DNA from: JBCCFC01 sp965213595
GTDB taxonomy: Bacteria; Chloroflexota; Anaerolineae; Caldilineales; Caldilineaceae
Direction: 5' to 3'
Assembly (NCBI GenBank): GCA_965213595.1
Contig: CBDBZO010000001.1
Coordinates: 186,001 to 250,000 of the forward strand
Length of the DNA stretch: 64,000 bases
This document shows positions 42,054 through 51,256 of this stretch, one piece after another (position 1 is the first letter of the stretch; the number at the start of each line of letters is the position of its first letter). Below the pieces are notes generated by a model. The model ran no database searches. It was not told the origin of the DNA and saw only the letters and a program-made list of their open reading frames with translations. The translations under genes were made by a program, and so were the position numbers.

Positions 42054-43181
42054 TTACGCGGCGACCATATCGGCCAGCGCCAGCGCGACATCGGGCCGGT
42101 GGCCGTCCGCGCCAAACAAGCGTATTTCCGCCAGCGGAAATTCGACCCACACGTCATCATCCAGCGCCAGCCCCTGCCCGGCGGGCAGCTTGGCCTTGCA
42201 GCTCAACTCGCCCACCTCCAGCTGCAGGAGAGTCTGGCCGCCGATGACGATGGCGCGATCCACGATTTGGGCGGGGACGCTGCCGGGCGTCCGCTCGGCG
42301 TGGACGCGGATGTGCTCGGGGCGGATGCCCAGGGTAATTTGCGGCGCGCTGCCGTCGACGCCCTTCAGCGTGAGCGGCTGCGTAATGAAGGGGAGGCGGT
42401 GCACGCCGCTGGCGTCCCCGTTCTCATCTGGGCTGGCGAAGAGCCCCTCGAAAAAATTCATGCCGGGGTTGCCCATGAACCAGCCGCCAAAGACATCGTC
42501 CGGCTGGTTGTAAATCTCGCGCGGCGGCGCGTTCTGCGTGATGCGCCCGTCCTGCATCAGCGCGATGCGGTCGGCCAGCGTCATCGCCTCCGTTTGGTCG
42601 TGGGTCACGTAGACAACGGTTTGATTAAGGCGCGTAAACAACTCCTTGAGCGCGCGCTTGAGCTGAAGCTTGGCGTTGATGTCGACGTTGGTAATCGGCT
42701 CGTCAAAGAGGATGATGCGCGGCTGGCGGGCCACGGCCCGCGCCACGGCGACCTTCTGCCGCGTGCCGTTATCGAGCTGGCTGATGCGGCTGTCGATGCT
42801 GTCGCCCATTTCCAGCAGCTCCACAATTTCGCGCACGCGCCGCTCGCGCTCCTCCTTCGAGAGCTTCTGCTCGCGCAGCGGCAGCTCGATATTCTCGCGC
42901 ACGCTGATGCCGCGGTAGACGACGGGGTACTGAAAAACCATGCCGATGTTGCGCCGCCGCGTCGACAGATGGGTGACGCGCTCATCGCCGAAATAGATGT
43001 CGCCGCGCGTGGGCCGCTCCAGCCCGGCGATCATGCGCATGAGCGTCGTCTTGCCGCAGCCGGAGGGGCCGAGCAGGCAGGTGGTCGTGCCCGCCGGAAA
43101 GGTCAGCGTCAGGTCGTCGACGGCGACGACATTGCCGCGGTCAAACGTTTTGGTGAGATGGTCGAGGCGGATATCGAGCAT
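42054..43181 (-). CDS. Sugar/polyol ABC importer ATPase 1 (degenerate signature motif)
   Basis: The 375-residue MalK/UgpC-type ATPase has an intact Walker A (GPSGCGKT, 38-45), Q-loop Gln84, Walker B with catalytic Glu161 (ILFDEP) and H-loop His194. The signature motif is LDNGT (136-140) instead of LSGGQ. A C-terminal OB/TOBE regulatory region follows (LGIRPEHIRVH). Its partner at 43329 has the opposite set of defects. Together they resemble the GlpS/GlpT pair of rhizobial glycerol importers, by arrangement. Confidence 0.93.
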   Translation of the reverse strand: MLDIRLDHLTKTFDRGNVVAVDDLTLTFPAGTTTCLLGPSGCGKTTLMRMIAGLERPTRGDIYFGDERVTHLSTRRRNIGMVFQYPVVYRGISVRENIELPLREQKLSKEERERRVREIVELLEMGDSIDSRISQLDNGTRQKVAVARAVARQPRIILFDEPITNVDINAKLQLKRALKELFTRLNQTVVYVTHDQTEAMTLADRIALMQDGRITQNAPPREIYNQPDDVFGGWFMGNPGMNFFEGLFASPDENGDASGVHRLPFITQPLTLKGVDGSAPQITLGIRPEHIRVHAERTPGSVPAQIVDRAIVIGGQTLLQLEVGELSCKAKLPAGQGLALDDDVWVEFPLAEIRLFGADGHRPDVALALADMVAA

Positions 43182-43224
43182 GGAAAAATGTTCAAGTTAG
43201 TTGGTCGGTCACGTTTGAGCGGTT

Positions 43225-43321
43225 CACCCCCTCCTAGCCTCCCCCAACGTGGGGGAGGGACAGTCGCTTCGTTGACGAAGGATCAGTCCCCTCCCCAACC
43301 TGGGGAGGGCTAGGGAGGGGT
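43225..43321. repeat. Palindromic CCCCTCC/GGAGGGG repeat
   Basis: CACCCCCTCCTAGCCTCCCC at the left mirrors GGGGAGGGCTAGGGAGGGGT at the right, with an inner AACGTGGGGGAGGGAC/GTCCCCTCCCCAACC pair. A second member is at 60251-60347. It separates the two ATPase genes. Confidence 0.8.
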
Positions 43322-43328
43322 TCTTCGC

Positions 43329-44414
43329 TCACCCCACCCGCTCCCCATCCGCATACACGACCAAGTCCTCCGGGCGCATCCAGTACGTCACCATCTCGTC
43401 GATGTTGACGTGCGCCTGCGACGCATCGTCGCTGCGCAGGACGGTGGTGAGCTGGTAGCCGTTGGCGTCCAGGTAGACGATCTCCTCGCCGCCCAGGTCT
43501 TCGCGCAGGAGGACGCGGGCCTGGCCGGAGATGGCGTTGGTGGGCGCGTCCACGGCCAGGTTAATGTGTTCGGGGCGAACGCCGACGCTGATGTTTTGTG
43601 AACCAGCGGCCAGATTGGCCGTGGTGGGCAGGGTAAAGAGCGGCGTCTCGATGGCGACGCTGCCGTTCTGCTGCACAACCTCGCCGTCGAGAAAATCCGC
43701 CTGCGGAAAGCCAACGTACTTCATGGTTTCGGCGCGCTGCGGCGCAGCGTAGAGCCGAAACGGATCGCCCTGCTCGACGATGCGGCCCTCGTGCAGCACG
43801 GCAATCGTGCGCGCCAGCATCAGCGTCTCGACGGCGTCCGACGTGGTGTAGACAAAGGTAACGCCGAGCGTCTTCTGCGTCTGCTTGAGGTCGTCGATCA
43901 GCCGCTCGCGCAGCTTAAAATCGAGGCCGACCAGCGGATCGTCCAGGATAAAGAGCTCGGTGTTTTTAACGAGGCCGCGCGCAATCGCCACGCGCTGCTT
44001 TTGCCCGCCGCTCAGCTGGTCGGGCTTGCGCTCCAGCAGCTCGGCAATGCCCAGCAGCTCGGCCACGCGCTGGACCGCCGGCTCGATTTCGGCCTTGGGC
44101 GTGCGCGATAGCGTGAGCGGGTAGGCGATGTTTTTTTGCACGCTCAAATGAGGATAGAGCGCAAACGACTGGGGGACATAGCCAATGTTGCGCTCGCCCG
44201 CCGAGGCGTGGGTCACGTCCTCGCCGCGCAGCAAAATCTGCCCCGCATCCGGCGGCTCCAGCCCGGTGAGCAGCCGCACCAGCACCGATTTGCCGCTGCT
44301 CGGCGTGCCGTAGATCACCGCAAAATCGCCCGGCTCCACGCTGAGGGTGACATCGTGGAGGACGGTCGTGCGACCGTAAGTTTTGGCGAGGTGGTTGAGT
44401 TCGAGAATGGGCAT
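43329..44414 (-). CDS. Sugar/polyol ABC importer ATPase 2 (degenerate Walker B and H-loop)
   Basis: The 361-residue ATPase keeps Walker A (GTPSSGKS, 36-43), Gln82 and a perfect LSGGQ (134-138). The catalytic Glu after Walker B is Asp159 (FILDDP), and the H-loop histidine is Ser192 (YTTSDAVE). In a dimer with the ATPase at 42054, one site would combine all good motifs and the other all degenerate ones. A TOBE region follows (VGVRPEHINLA). It is co-oriented with the permeases. Confidence 0.93.
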   Translation of the reverse strand: MPILELNHLAKTYGRTTVLHDVTLSVEPGDFAVIYGTPSSGKSVLVRLLTGLEPPDAGQILLRGEDVTHASAGERNIGYVPQSFALYPHLSVQKNIAYPLTLSRTPKAEIEPAVQRVAELLGIAELLERKPDQLSGGQKQRVAIARGLVKNTELFILDDPLVGLDFKLRERLIDDLKQTQKTLGVTFVYTTSDAVETLMLARTIAVLHEGRIVEQGDPFRLYAAPQRAETMKYVGFPQADFLDGEVVQQNGSVAIETPLFTLPTTANLAAGSQNISVGVRPEHINLAVDAPTNAISGQARVLLREDLGGEEIVYLDANGYQLTTVLRSDDASQAHVNIDEMVTYWMRPEDLVVYADGERVG

Positions 44415-44567
44415 GGTGTCTAGCTGTCAGCGGATTGCCGAAAGCGGATCGAGCGGATTGTGTGTATGCACACTGGCTTTGAGATTGACAATATTCGCTG
44501 GTAAACCGAAACGGATTGCGTCACGGTAATCCGCTCAATCCGCTCCCAAAATCCGTTGACAGGTTTT

Positions 44568-44849
44568 CTACCGCCCCAGGTTCACCAGCAGCGGCGCGGC
44601 CAGAATGCTGACGCCGAAGAGCAGCGCCGTCGAGACAACAAAAATCGCGTAGAGGCGCATGGAGCGGCCAAAGCGGGCAAAGGGCGGGATGTTGCCAAAG
44701 GCGATCTGGCTAATGGTCGTCGCGGTCAGCAAAATCAGCCCGGCTTTGTAGCCGCCAAAGCTGATGCGCTGGCCGATGAGCACGATGCTGAGCAGCAGCA
44801 GCCCAATCAGCAGCAGCTGAGTAATGGAGGCAAAGGTTCGGGTGGTCAT
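44568..44849 (-). CDS. Small membrane protein of the importer (GlpU-like position)
   Basis: The 93-residue product has about three hydrophobic segments (ITQLLLIGLLLLSIVLIG; AGLILLTATTISQIAF; LYAIFVVSTALLFGVSILAA). It lies between the MalG-type permease and ATPase genes with a three-base gap, so it is surely part of the operon. In rhizobial glycerol importers a small membrane protein, GlpU (DUF2160), sits similarly beside the permeases. Membership of that family is plausible but was not confirmed by motif. Confidence 0.75.
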   Translation of the reverse strand: MTTRTFASITQLLLIGLLLLSIVLIGQRISFGGYKAGLILLTATTISQIAFGNIPPFARFGRSMRLYAIFVVSTALLFGVSILAAPLLVNLGR

Positions 44850-44852
44850 GGT

Positions 44853-45704
44853 TTATACCTCTCCGCGCACGGTGCCAAAGGTCATGCCGACCAGCAGGTA
44901 TTTTTGAAAGAAGAAGATCATGACCACCGGCAGCAGCAGGTAGGCCGTCGAGAGCGAGGCGACAAAGGCCCAATCGATATTGCCACCGGCGTTGACGAGG
45001 CCGACGGCGAGTGCGTAGGGAATCATCTGCGTGTCGCGGCTGCCGAGGATGAAGTTGAACAGAAACTCGTTCCAGACAAAGATCAGGTTGAAGATAAAGG
45101 CGGCGATGATCCCCGGCCAGACCTGCGGCAGCACGACCCGGAAAATCACGTGCAGCCGACTTGCGCCGTTAACCAACCCCGTTTCGTCAAAGCGCTGGGA
45201 GACGCCGTCGATAAAGCCCTTCAAAATCCAAATCGAGAAGGGGATGCTAAACGAAGCGTAGAGCAGGAAAATGCCCGCCGGCGACGAGCGCATGGGAATG
45301 CCCAGCCCGCGCTCCATGGCGTTAAACATCTGAAAGACGGGAATGATGGCCGCCGCCGCCGGAACCATGCGCGTCGAGAGCAGCAGGAACATCAGGAAGT
45401 TGGTGGCCTTGAAGTTGTAGCGCGAAAAGCCGTAGGCACCCAAAAAGGAGACGACCGTCGCCACGAAGACCGAGCCCAGCGAGAGGATTAGGCTGTTGAT
45501 AAAGTAGGGAATCGTGTTGGGCGCGGTAATGGTGTCAACGATGTTGTCGAGCGTCGGCGTGAAGATGAATTTGGGCGGGATGGCGAGAATATCGCTGGGC
45601 GTTTTGAGCGCGGCCAAAATTACCCAGAGCACGGGCAGGAAGAACAAGATCGCCACAAGCCAGAGCAGGGCGTAGTAGAGGCGGGTGCGGGTGGTGGTGG
45701 GCAT
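44853..45704 (-). CDS. Sugar/polyol ABC importer permease (MalG type)
   Basis: The 283-residue permease starts with a short cytoplasmic part, then LLWLVAILFFLPVLWVILAA. It has the MalG-type NTPSD-like segment (LKTPSDILAIPPKF) and the cytoplasmic EAA loop (DETGLVNGASRLHVIFRVVL). Six helices are visible. The ATG at 45704 gives the family start; an upstream start at 45737 lies in repeat DNA. It partners with the permease at 45992. Confidence 0.92.
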   Translation of the reverse strand: MPTTTRTRLYYALLWLVAILFFLPVLWVILAALKTPSDILAIPPKFIFTPTLDNIVDTITAPNTIPYFINSLILSLGSVFVATVVSFLGAYGFSRYNFKATNFLMFLLLSTRMVPAAAAIIPVFQMFNAMERGLGIPMRSSPAGIFLLYASFSIPFSIWILKGFIDGVSQRFDETGLVNGASRLHVIFRVVLPQVWPGIIAAFIFNLIFVWNEFLFNFILGSRDTQMIPYALAVGLVNAGGNIDWAFVASLSTAYLLLPVVMIFFFQKYLLVGMTFGTVRGEV

Positions 45705-45744
45705 GGGTGATTGGGTAATTAATAGTCCGATGTGCATGGTAGCG

Positions 45745-45985
45745 TCCGCTGGCGGCTAAAGCCCGCTAGCTTGCTTGGGGAAAACCGGCTGAAGCCGGTT
45801 GGATACAGTCTTCAACCCGGTTTACCGGGTTTGCCTCAAGCAAGCCCGGTGGCTTTAGCGCCGGGCGGGCATGGGCGGCAATGTAATTGATCAGATCAAC
45901 CTGCATCGCCATCGACGTCCGCTGGCGGCTAAAGCCCGCCAGCTTGCGCTTGGGAAACCGGCTAAAGCCGATTCGTAGCGTGGAC
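45745..45985. repeat. Palindromic GGCTAAAGCCCGC / CCGGCTGAAGCCGG repeats
   Basis: GTCCGCTGGCGGCTAAAGCC occurs at 45748 and again at 45918. Between lie AACCGGCTGAAGCCGGTT and AACCCGGTTTACCGGGTT hairpins and an inverted GGCTTTAGCGCC. Two partial copies of one repeat are thus stacked between the permease genes. Confidence 0.75.
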
Positions 45986-45991
45986 GTACCC

Positions 45992-46963
<972 letters not shown>

Positions 46964-46982
46964 AGAGATAGTTGTAAAAACG

Positions 46983-47340
46983 TTAACTGTTTGGGGGCAC
47001 AACAACAATCGGCGGTGGATGCCATCCCGCTACAACCCAGTTCTGCCGGGCCGTGACTAAAATAGAGTTATTCAACTTCAATGCAACCACTGTTGCACGA
47101 CCGCGGGGAGTAATTCCAAGCACCGATGTACCGTCGCCGCTCCACCGAAAGTGTTTGTACCACTCTTGCTTCCTGGGTTAAATAGCGTAACGGACTCGCG
47201 CGTTACTGGATCAATTGCTTGGGTTTGATTGCTTTTATGAGAATTGCAGGAGCGACATGCAAGCCAAAGATTCTCTTCCGCGTCCGATCCACCCTTGCTT
47301 TGTGGAATAATATGCTCTATACCGACACTATAACAGAAAA
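46983..47340 (-). pseudogene. HNH endonuclease remnant, truncated and frameshifted
   Basis: The minus strand encodes IEHIIPQSKGGSDAEENLW and LACRSCNSHKSNQTQAIDPV then SVTLFNP, a standard HNH core. After LFNP the continuation (QEWYKHFRWSGDGTSVLGIT, then PRGRATVVALKLNN) lies in a different frame and ends at a stop at 46985-46983. One lost base near 47168 explains the shift. The usual N-terminal CxxC part is missing before the long hairpin at 47343. Such HNH genes are often solitary passengers; this one is dead and sits between importer genes. Confidence 0.8.
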
Positions 47341-47342
47341 CA

Positions 47343-47387
47343 GAGGATTTTTCACCCTCGCCAGATTGGCGAGGGTGAAAAATCCTC
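47343..47387. repeat. 20-bp perfect inverted repeat with 5-base loop
   Basis: GAGGATTTTTCACCCTCGCC (47343-47362) pairs exactly with 47368-47387. It lies just after the stop of the solute-binding gene and could act as its terminator or as an mRNA end protector. It coincides with the broken N-terminal side of the HNH remnant. Confidence 0.85.
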
Positions 47388-47405
47388 ACTGCTTGCGTTT
47401 GCAAT

Positions 47406-48947
47406 CTACCCCTCCAGCGTAATCCCCTGCAATTCGTCCGGCACGGGCGTCTCCGTGCGACCGGCGTCCAGCAGGATTTGCTGCTGGCGTGCGGCAATAA
47501 AGTCGAGCACGCGCTGCGGATCGTTCACCTGGCCGGAGGCGTAGGCGCTGTAGGCCTCCTGCTGGATGGCGAGCAATTCGGCGTATTCGGGCAGGTGCCA
47601 GAAGTCGCGCGACTTGCCCTCCTGCAGCATGGCCTTGAAGGCGCGGGTGTAGGGCGTCGCCTCCTCAAAGCCCTCGGCGTTAACGCCGGACTCGTACCAC
47701 GGCAGGCCGCCCTGCGAGATGAAGGTCTCCTGCGTGTCCGGCTGATACCACCACTTAAGAAAGTCGATGCAGACGCGCATGTGGTCGTCGTCGTTGAACG
47801 AATTGATGACCCACGGCTGGCCGCCCATGGCGCCAACCACGTCGATGGAGCCGTCCGGGAACTCGAACTTGGGGTGGGGCACGGCGAGCACCTTGCCCTC
47901 CAGCTCCGGCGGAATCATAAAGAGGCCCACGGCCAGCCACTGGAAGGCCGAGAAGACCCTGCCCTGGGTAAAGAGATCAATCAGATCGCCGATGCCGTAG
48001 TTCTCCGCGCCGGACGGCTGATACTGCTGGAGCGAGACAAAGTATTCGAGCATCTCGGCGTTCTCCGGCGTGTTGAGCACGCCGACCACATCGCCCGTCT
48101 CCGGGTTCCAGATGTCGCCGCCGGTGGAGTAGACAAAGGGGTGGTAGGCGCAGGAGAAAAAGTCGTACTCCTTGCTGTACATCATCGCCGTGCCGCCAAA
48201 GTCTTCATCGGGGCGGTTGAAGTGCTCGAAAATCTCCTCGTACTCCTGGATCGTCATGTTCTCGAACTCTTCATAGGTCGTTGGCAGCGGCTTGCCGTAG
48301 GCCTCCTCGAAGGCGGCCTGCTCGTCCGCATCTTCGAGCATATCCAGCCGCATAAAGAGCCCCTGCGTGTCCGGCATCTGCGGGAAGCCCCAGCGCTGGC
48401 CGGAGCCGTCGGGGTAGACCTGATAGGTCTCGACGACGAGCGAGCTAAAGGGCTCCAGGTCCAGCTCCGGGTTGAGCGCGTAGACATCATCCGCCTTTAC
48501 AATCCAGCCCGGCTCCGAGAGCGCGCCCAGCCACTGGCTGTCCGACACGATCAGGTTGTACTCCTGCGAGCCGGAGGCCAGCGTCGGCGCGACCTTCTGG
48601 AAGAGCGCAGCAAAGGGCGCTTCCGTCTTCTGCACGTCGACGGTGTAGCCGTAGTTTTCCTGGGCGTACTCCGCAAACTGCGGGAACATCTCAATCGGTA
48701 GCTGGCTGGGCGGCCAGCCCGCGATCACGGCCAGGCTCAGCGTCAGCGATTTGCCCTGCATGTTGGTGTCGTTGCTGCCGAGCAGCGGGCTGTCGGTGTC
48801 GGCAGCGCCATCGCTGGAAGGCGCGTCGCCGGTGGTTGCGCCGCCCGGTGCACAGGCGACCAGCGCGGCCGTCGCGCTCATCGCCGCTGCGCCGCGCAGG
48901 AAGTTGCGCCGCGAGAAAGGCATCTTGATGGGGTTGTTCTCAGCCAT
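47406..48947 (-). CDS. Tat-exported solute-binding lipoprotein of the polyol/sugar importer
   Basis: The 513-residue product has a twin-arginine signal (FSRRNFLRGAAAMSATAALV) ending in Cys for lipidation, a short acidic linker and an SBP_bac_1-type body (for example NEFEHFNRP-like acidic surface, WVINSFNDDDHMRVCIDFLK and DTQETFISQGGLPWY). Tat export implies folding before translocation. AAAGGAGACTTTCA gives a strong ribosome site. It heads the importer operon. The ligand is unknown; glycerol, erythritol or a ketose would fit the downstream kinases. Confidence 0.9.
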   Translation of the reverse strand: MAENNPIKMPFSRRNFLRGAAAMSATAALVACAPGGATTGDAPSSDGAADTDSPLLGSNDTNMQGKSLTLSLAVIAGWPPSQLPIEMFPQFAEYAQENYGYTVDVQKTEAPFAALFQKVAPTLASGSQEYNLIVSDSQWLGALSEPGWIVKADDVYALNPELDLEPFSSLVVETYQVYPDGSGQRWGFPQMPDTQGLFMRLDMLEDADEQAAFEEAYGKPLPTTYEEFENMTIQEYEEIFEHFNRPDEDFGGTAMMYSKEYDFFSCAYHPFVYSTGGDIWNPETGDVVGVLNTPENAEMLEYFVSLQQYQPSGAENYGIGDLIDLFTQGRVFSAFQWLAVGLFMIPPELEGKVLAVPHPKFEFPDGSIDVVGAMGGQPWVINSFNDDDHMRVCIDFLKWWYQPDTQETFISQGGLPWYESGVNAEGFEEATPYTRAFKAMLQEGKSRDFWHLPEYAELLAIQQEAYSAYASGQVNDPQRVLDFIAARQQQILLDAGRTETPVPDELQGITLEG

Positions 48948-49058
48948 TGAAAGTCTCCTTTGGTAGAAAATGCTCGGTCAAAATGGTTGACTTATCCTCG
49001 CCCTCACCTTCTCTGCGACCAAACAAGCTAGCCGAAGAAGCTGAGGATGGGGATGAGG

Positions 49059-49694
49059 TTAAGCACGCTGTTCTTCGAGGACGGTTCTAGTTGCTTGCAG
49101 CAGATAGAGCATCGAGTACGCGCCGGGATCCGCGTGGCCCAGGCTGCGCTCAGCGAGCTTGGCCGAGCGCCCCCGCTTGGCGACCATCTCGGCAGTCGAC
49201 TTTGCCCCCGCCGCGGCGACCTCGAGTGCCGCCTGCCAAGCGGGGACAAGCGCCGCACCGCCGTCCAACTGCTGAGAAAACTCGTTCACAAACGGATCGA
49301 GCGTGTCTAGCATCGTCTTGTCGCCGACTTTGGCTTTGCCCAGCTTGGCAACCGCATCGCGCCCGGCAGCCAGTGCTTGAGCCAGCGACTGCGCCGTCGG
49401 CTCGGCCCCAATTTTTTGGCCGATGCTCATCAGCATCATCCCGTAGAGCGCGCCGGAGGAGCCGCCCGCTTTGTCCGCAAAGGCGCTGCCCGCCTGCATA
49501 AAGAGCTGGGGCACGTCCATTTCCGCCGGGGCGTCGTCCACCGCCTCAACGGCGGCCCGCATCCCGCGCGTCATGCCCGTGCCGTGGTCGCCATCGCCCG
49601 CGGCAGCGTCGAGCTTGCCCAGCTCGGCCTCGTGTTCGGCGAGCGTGTCGAGCAGGGCGTGGAAGAGGTCGCGGATGAGTTGGGTAGAATTCAT
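49059..49694 (-). CDS. DhaL-type kinase subunit (copy 2)
   Basis: The 211-residue product keeps the nucleotide-binding pattern: LGKLDAAAGDGDHGTGMTRG with three Asp, then ADKAGGSSGALYGMML and KAKVGDKTMLDTLDPF. It clearly differs from copy 1 at 37215 (AAAGDGDHGTG against SAIGDADHGTN). It lies next to the second DhaK, so the two form a separate kinase with its own specificity. No second DhaM is present, so it may use ATP directly. The frame extends upstream into a repeat, but ATG 49694 matches the family start. Confidence 0.92.
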   Translation of the reverse strand: MNSTQLIRDLFHALLDTLAEHEAELGKLDAAAGDGDHGTGMTRGMRAAVEAVDDAPAEMDVPQLFMQAGSAFADKAGGSSGALYGMMLMSIGQKIGAEPTAQSLAQALAAGRDAVAKLGKAKVGDKTMLDTLDPFVNEFSQQLDGGAALVPAWQAALEVAAAGAKSTAEMVAKRGRSAKLAERSLGHADPGAYSMLYLLQATRTVLEEQRA

Positions 49695-49973
49695 ATTCTC
49701 GTTCCCACGCTCTGCGTGGGAATGCCGTTCGCGCCGCTCTGCCAACGAAGGGGCGCAGTATTTCGTAGGTCACCTTTGCTCCGCAAGGTGACGGTGGTAG
49801 CTTACCCCACCTCAACTTGAATTCGCGTTCGCGATAAGTAAACCAAGCTCGTCACGTAGCGGAGCATACGTGACCTACGGTTTGCTGTGTCGCTTGGTGG
49901 TTAGCGTGTGGTCTCGTTATCAACAAAGGGACGCAGGGCGTCCGGTCTGCATCACCACGATCTGCGTGGTAAC
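49686..49973. repeat. ACGCTCTGCGT-type repeat, split by a 114-bp element
   Basis: CTCGTTCCCACGCTCTGCGT begins at 49686 and GATCTGCGTGGTAACGAG ends near 49973. The two halves match the left and right parts of the repeat at 21735-21880. In between sits the 114-bp element at 49765-49878. This is a nested insertion. Confidence 0.7.
49765..49878. repeat. 114-bp GTAGGTCAC...GTGACCTAC element, copy A
   Basis: The ends GTAGGTCAC (49765) and GTGACCTAC (49878) are perfect inverted repeats. Inside are CACCTTTGCTCCGCAAGGTG near the left and GTCACGTAGCGGAGCATACG near the right. Copy B at 52073 has the same length and the same outer parts but a different middle. Confidence 0.85.
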
Positions 49974-49981
49974 GAGTAACG

Positions 49982-50992
49982 CTATATCTTTACATACGCC
50001 GGCGACTGACACGGCGCATCCAGCAGTGTCTCCAACTCCTCATCCAGCCAGAGCAAGCTCAGCGAGCAGCCCGCCATGTCCAGCGAGGTGACCATCTCGG
50101 TGACGATGGGTTTGTGCAAATCCAGCCCGGCGTCGACCAGCCGCTGCTGCACCGAGCCGTAGAGCACAAAGAGCTCCTCGTACTTGGTCGCGCCCAGGCC
50201 GTTGAGCAGCACCGCGACCTTATCGCCTGCGCCGCCGGACAAGCCACTTGGCACATCGTCCAGCAGCTTCTTCACCAGCAGCCCGGCGACTTCGCGGGCC
50301 GGGCGCATGTCGTCCGTGGCGATCCCCGGCTCGCCGTGGACGCCCAGCCCCAGCTCCATCTTCCCCGGCTCGACGGTGAACAACGGCTCGCTCTGGCCCG
50401 GCAGCGTGCAGCCGTTGAAGGCAATGCCAAAGGAGCGCGTGCGAGCATTCGCCAAGCGTGCACAGCGTTCAACATCGTCGAGCGAATCGCCGCGGTCGGC
50501 GCTGGCGCTGGCGACTTTGAAGACGTAGAAGTCGCCGGCGATGCCGCGGCGCTCGTCCTCCTTGCCGGGGGGTGCGGAGGCGACGTCGTCCGTCACCAGC
50601 ACGGTGCGCACGTCGATGCCCTCCGCGCCGCAGCGCATGGCGGCCATGTCAAAGTTCATCACGTCGCCGCTGTAGTTGCCGTAGCTGTACACGACGCCCT
50701 TGTCCGCGGCGATGGCTTGGGTGCAGCGGTAGACCTGCTCGGTGGAGGGACTGGTGAAGATTTCGCCGATCACCGCGCCGGTGGCAAAGCCGGGGCCGAC
50801 GTAGCCGCAAAAGGCCGGGTAGTGGCCGGAGCCACCGCCGATCAGCACCGACACTTTGCCCGGCGTCGGCGCACCGTGCGCCATCACGCCGGAGGCGTCG
50901 GGCACGCGCCGCAGGTAGCGCCCGTAGGCGGCAACAAAGCCGTCGATCATCTCCTCGCGGAAGTCGGTGGGGTCGTTGTAAAGTCGGGTCAT
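49982..50992 (-). CDS. DhaK-type ketose kinase subunit (copy 2)
   Basis: The 336-residue product is a diverged DhaK: His57 in GGGSGHYPAF, Asp110 in GNYSGDVMNF and His219 in LGLGVHGEPG are kept. It starts TRLYNDPTDFREEMIDGF and has GHYPAFCGYVGPGFATGAVI, a form I associate with erythrulose-kinase-like members in Actinobacteria. It shares only the catalytic framework with copy 1, so a different substrate such as L- or D-erythrulose is plausible. It forms a pair with the DhaL at 49059, about 290 bp away with repeat DNA between. Confidence 0.9.
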   Translation of the reverse strand: MTRLYNDPTDFREEMIDGFVAAYGRYLRRVPDASGVMAHGAPTPGKVSVLIGGGSGHYPAFCGYVGPGFATGAVIGEIFTSPSTEQVYRCTQAIAADKGVVYSYGNYSGDVMNFDMAAMRCGAEGIDVRTVLVTDDVASAPPGKEDERRGIAGDFYVFKVASASADRGDSLDDVERCARLANARTRSFGIAFNGCTLPGQSEPLFTVEPGKMELGLGVHGEPGIATDDMRPAREVAGLLVKKLLDDVPSGLSGGAGDKVAVLLNGLGATKYEELFVLYGSVQQRLVDAGLDLHKPIVTEMVTSLDMAGCSLSLLWLDEELETLLDAPCQSPAYVKI

Positions 50993-51114
50993 ATTGGCCG
51001 AACTTGTTTGGCGTTGCTGGAGATTGGAGATTAGAGATTGGGTTGGTTCGAGCACGCTCCAATCTCTAAGGCAACTCCAGGAAATTAACTATACCGGGAT
51101 AAGCCATGTTGGAT

Positions 51115-51215
51115 GTGCGACGCACCTCAGAAGGTGCGTCGCACGGTCGATTCTCTCTCCTGTGCGGCCAACACAGCCTACGGTGCGTTGCACTTTCCCA
51201 AGTGCGACGCACCTC
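51115..51215. repeat. GTGCGACGCACCT palindromic repeat
   Basis: GTGCGACGCACCT (51115-51127) pairs with AGGTGCGTCGCAC (51132-51144). A further GTGCGACGCACCT copy lies near 51200. The unit fills the gap between dhaK copy 2 and the TIM paralog, with AATCTCTAAT-type inverted phrases on both sides. Confidence 0.7.
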
Positions 51216-51256
51216 CATCACAATCAGCCGTGGTATGTTTATAATCTTGAATTAGC

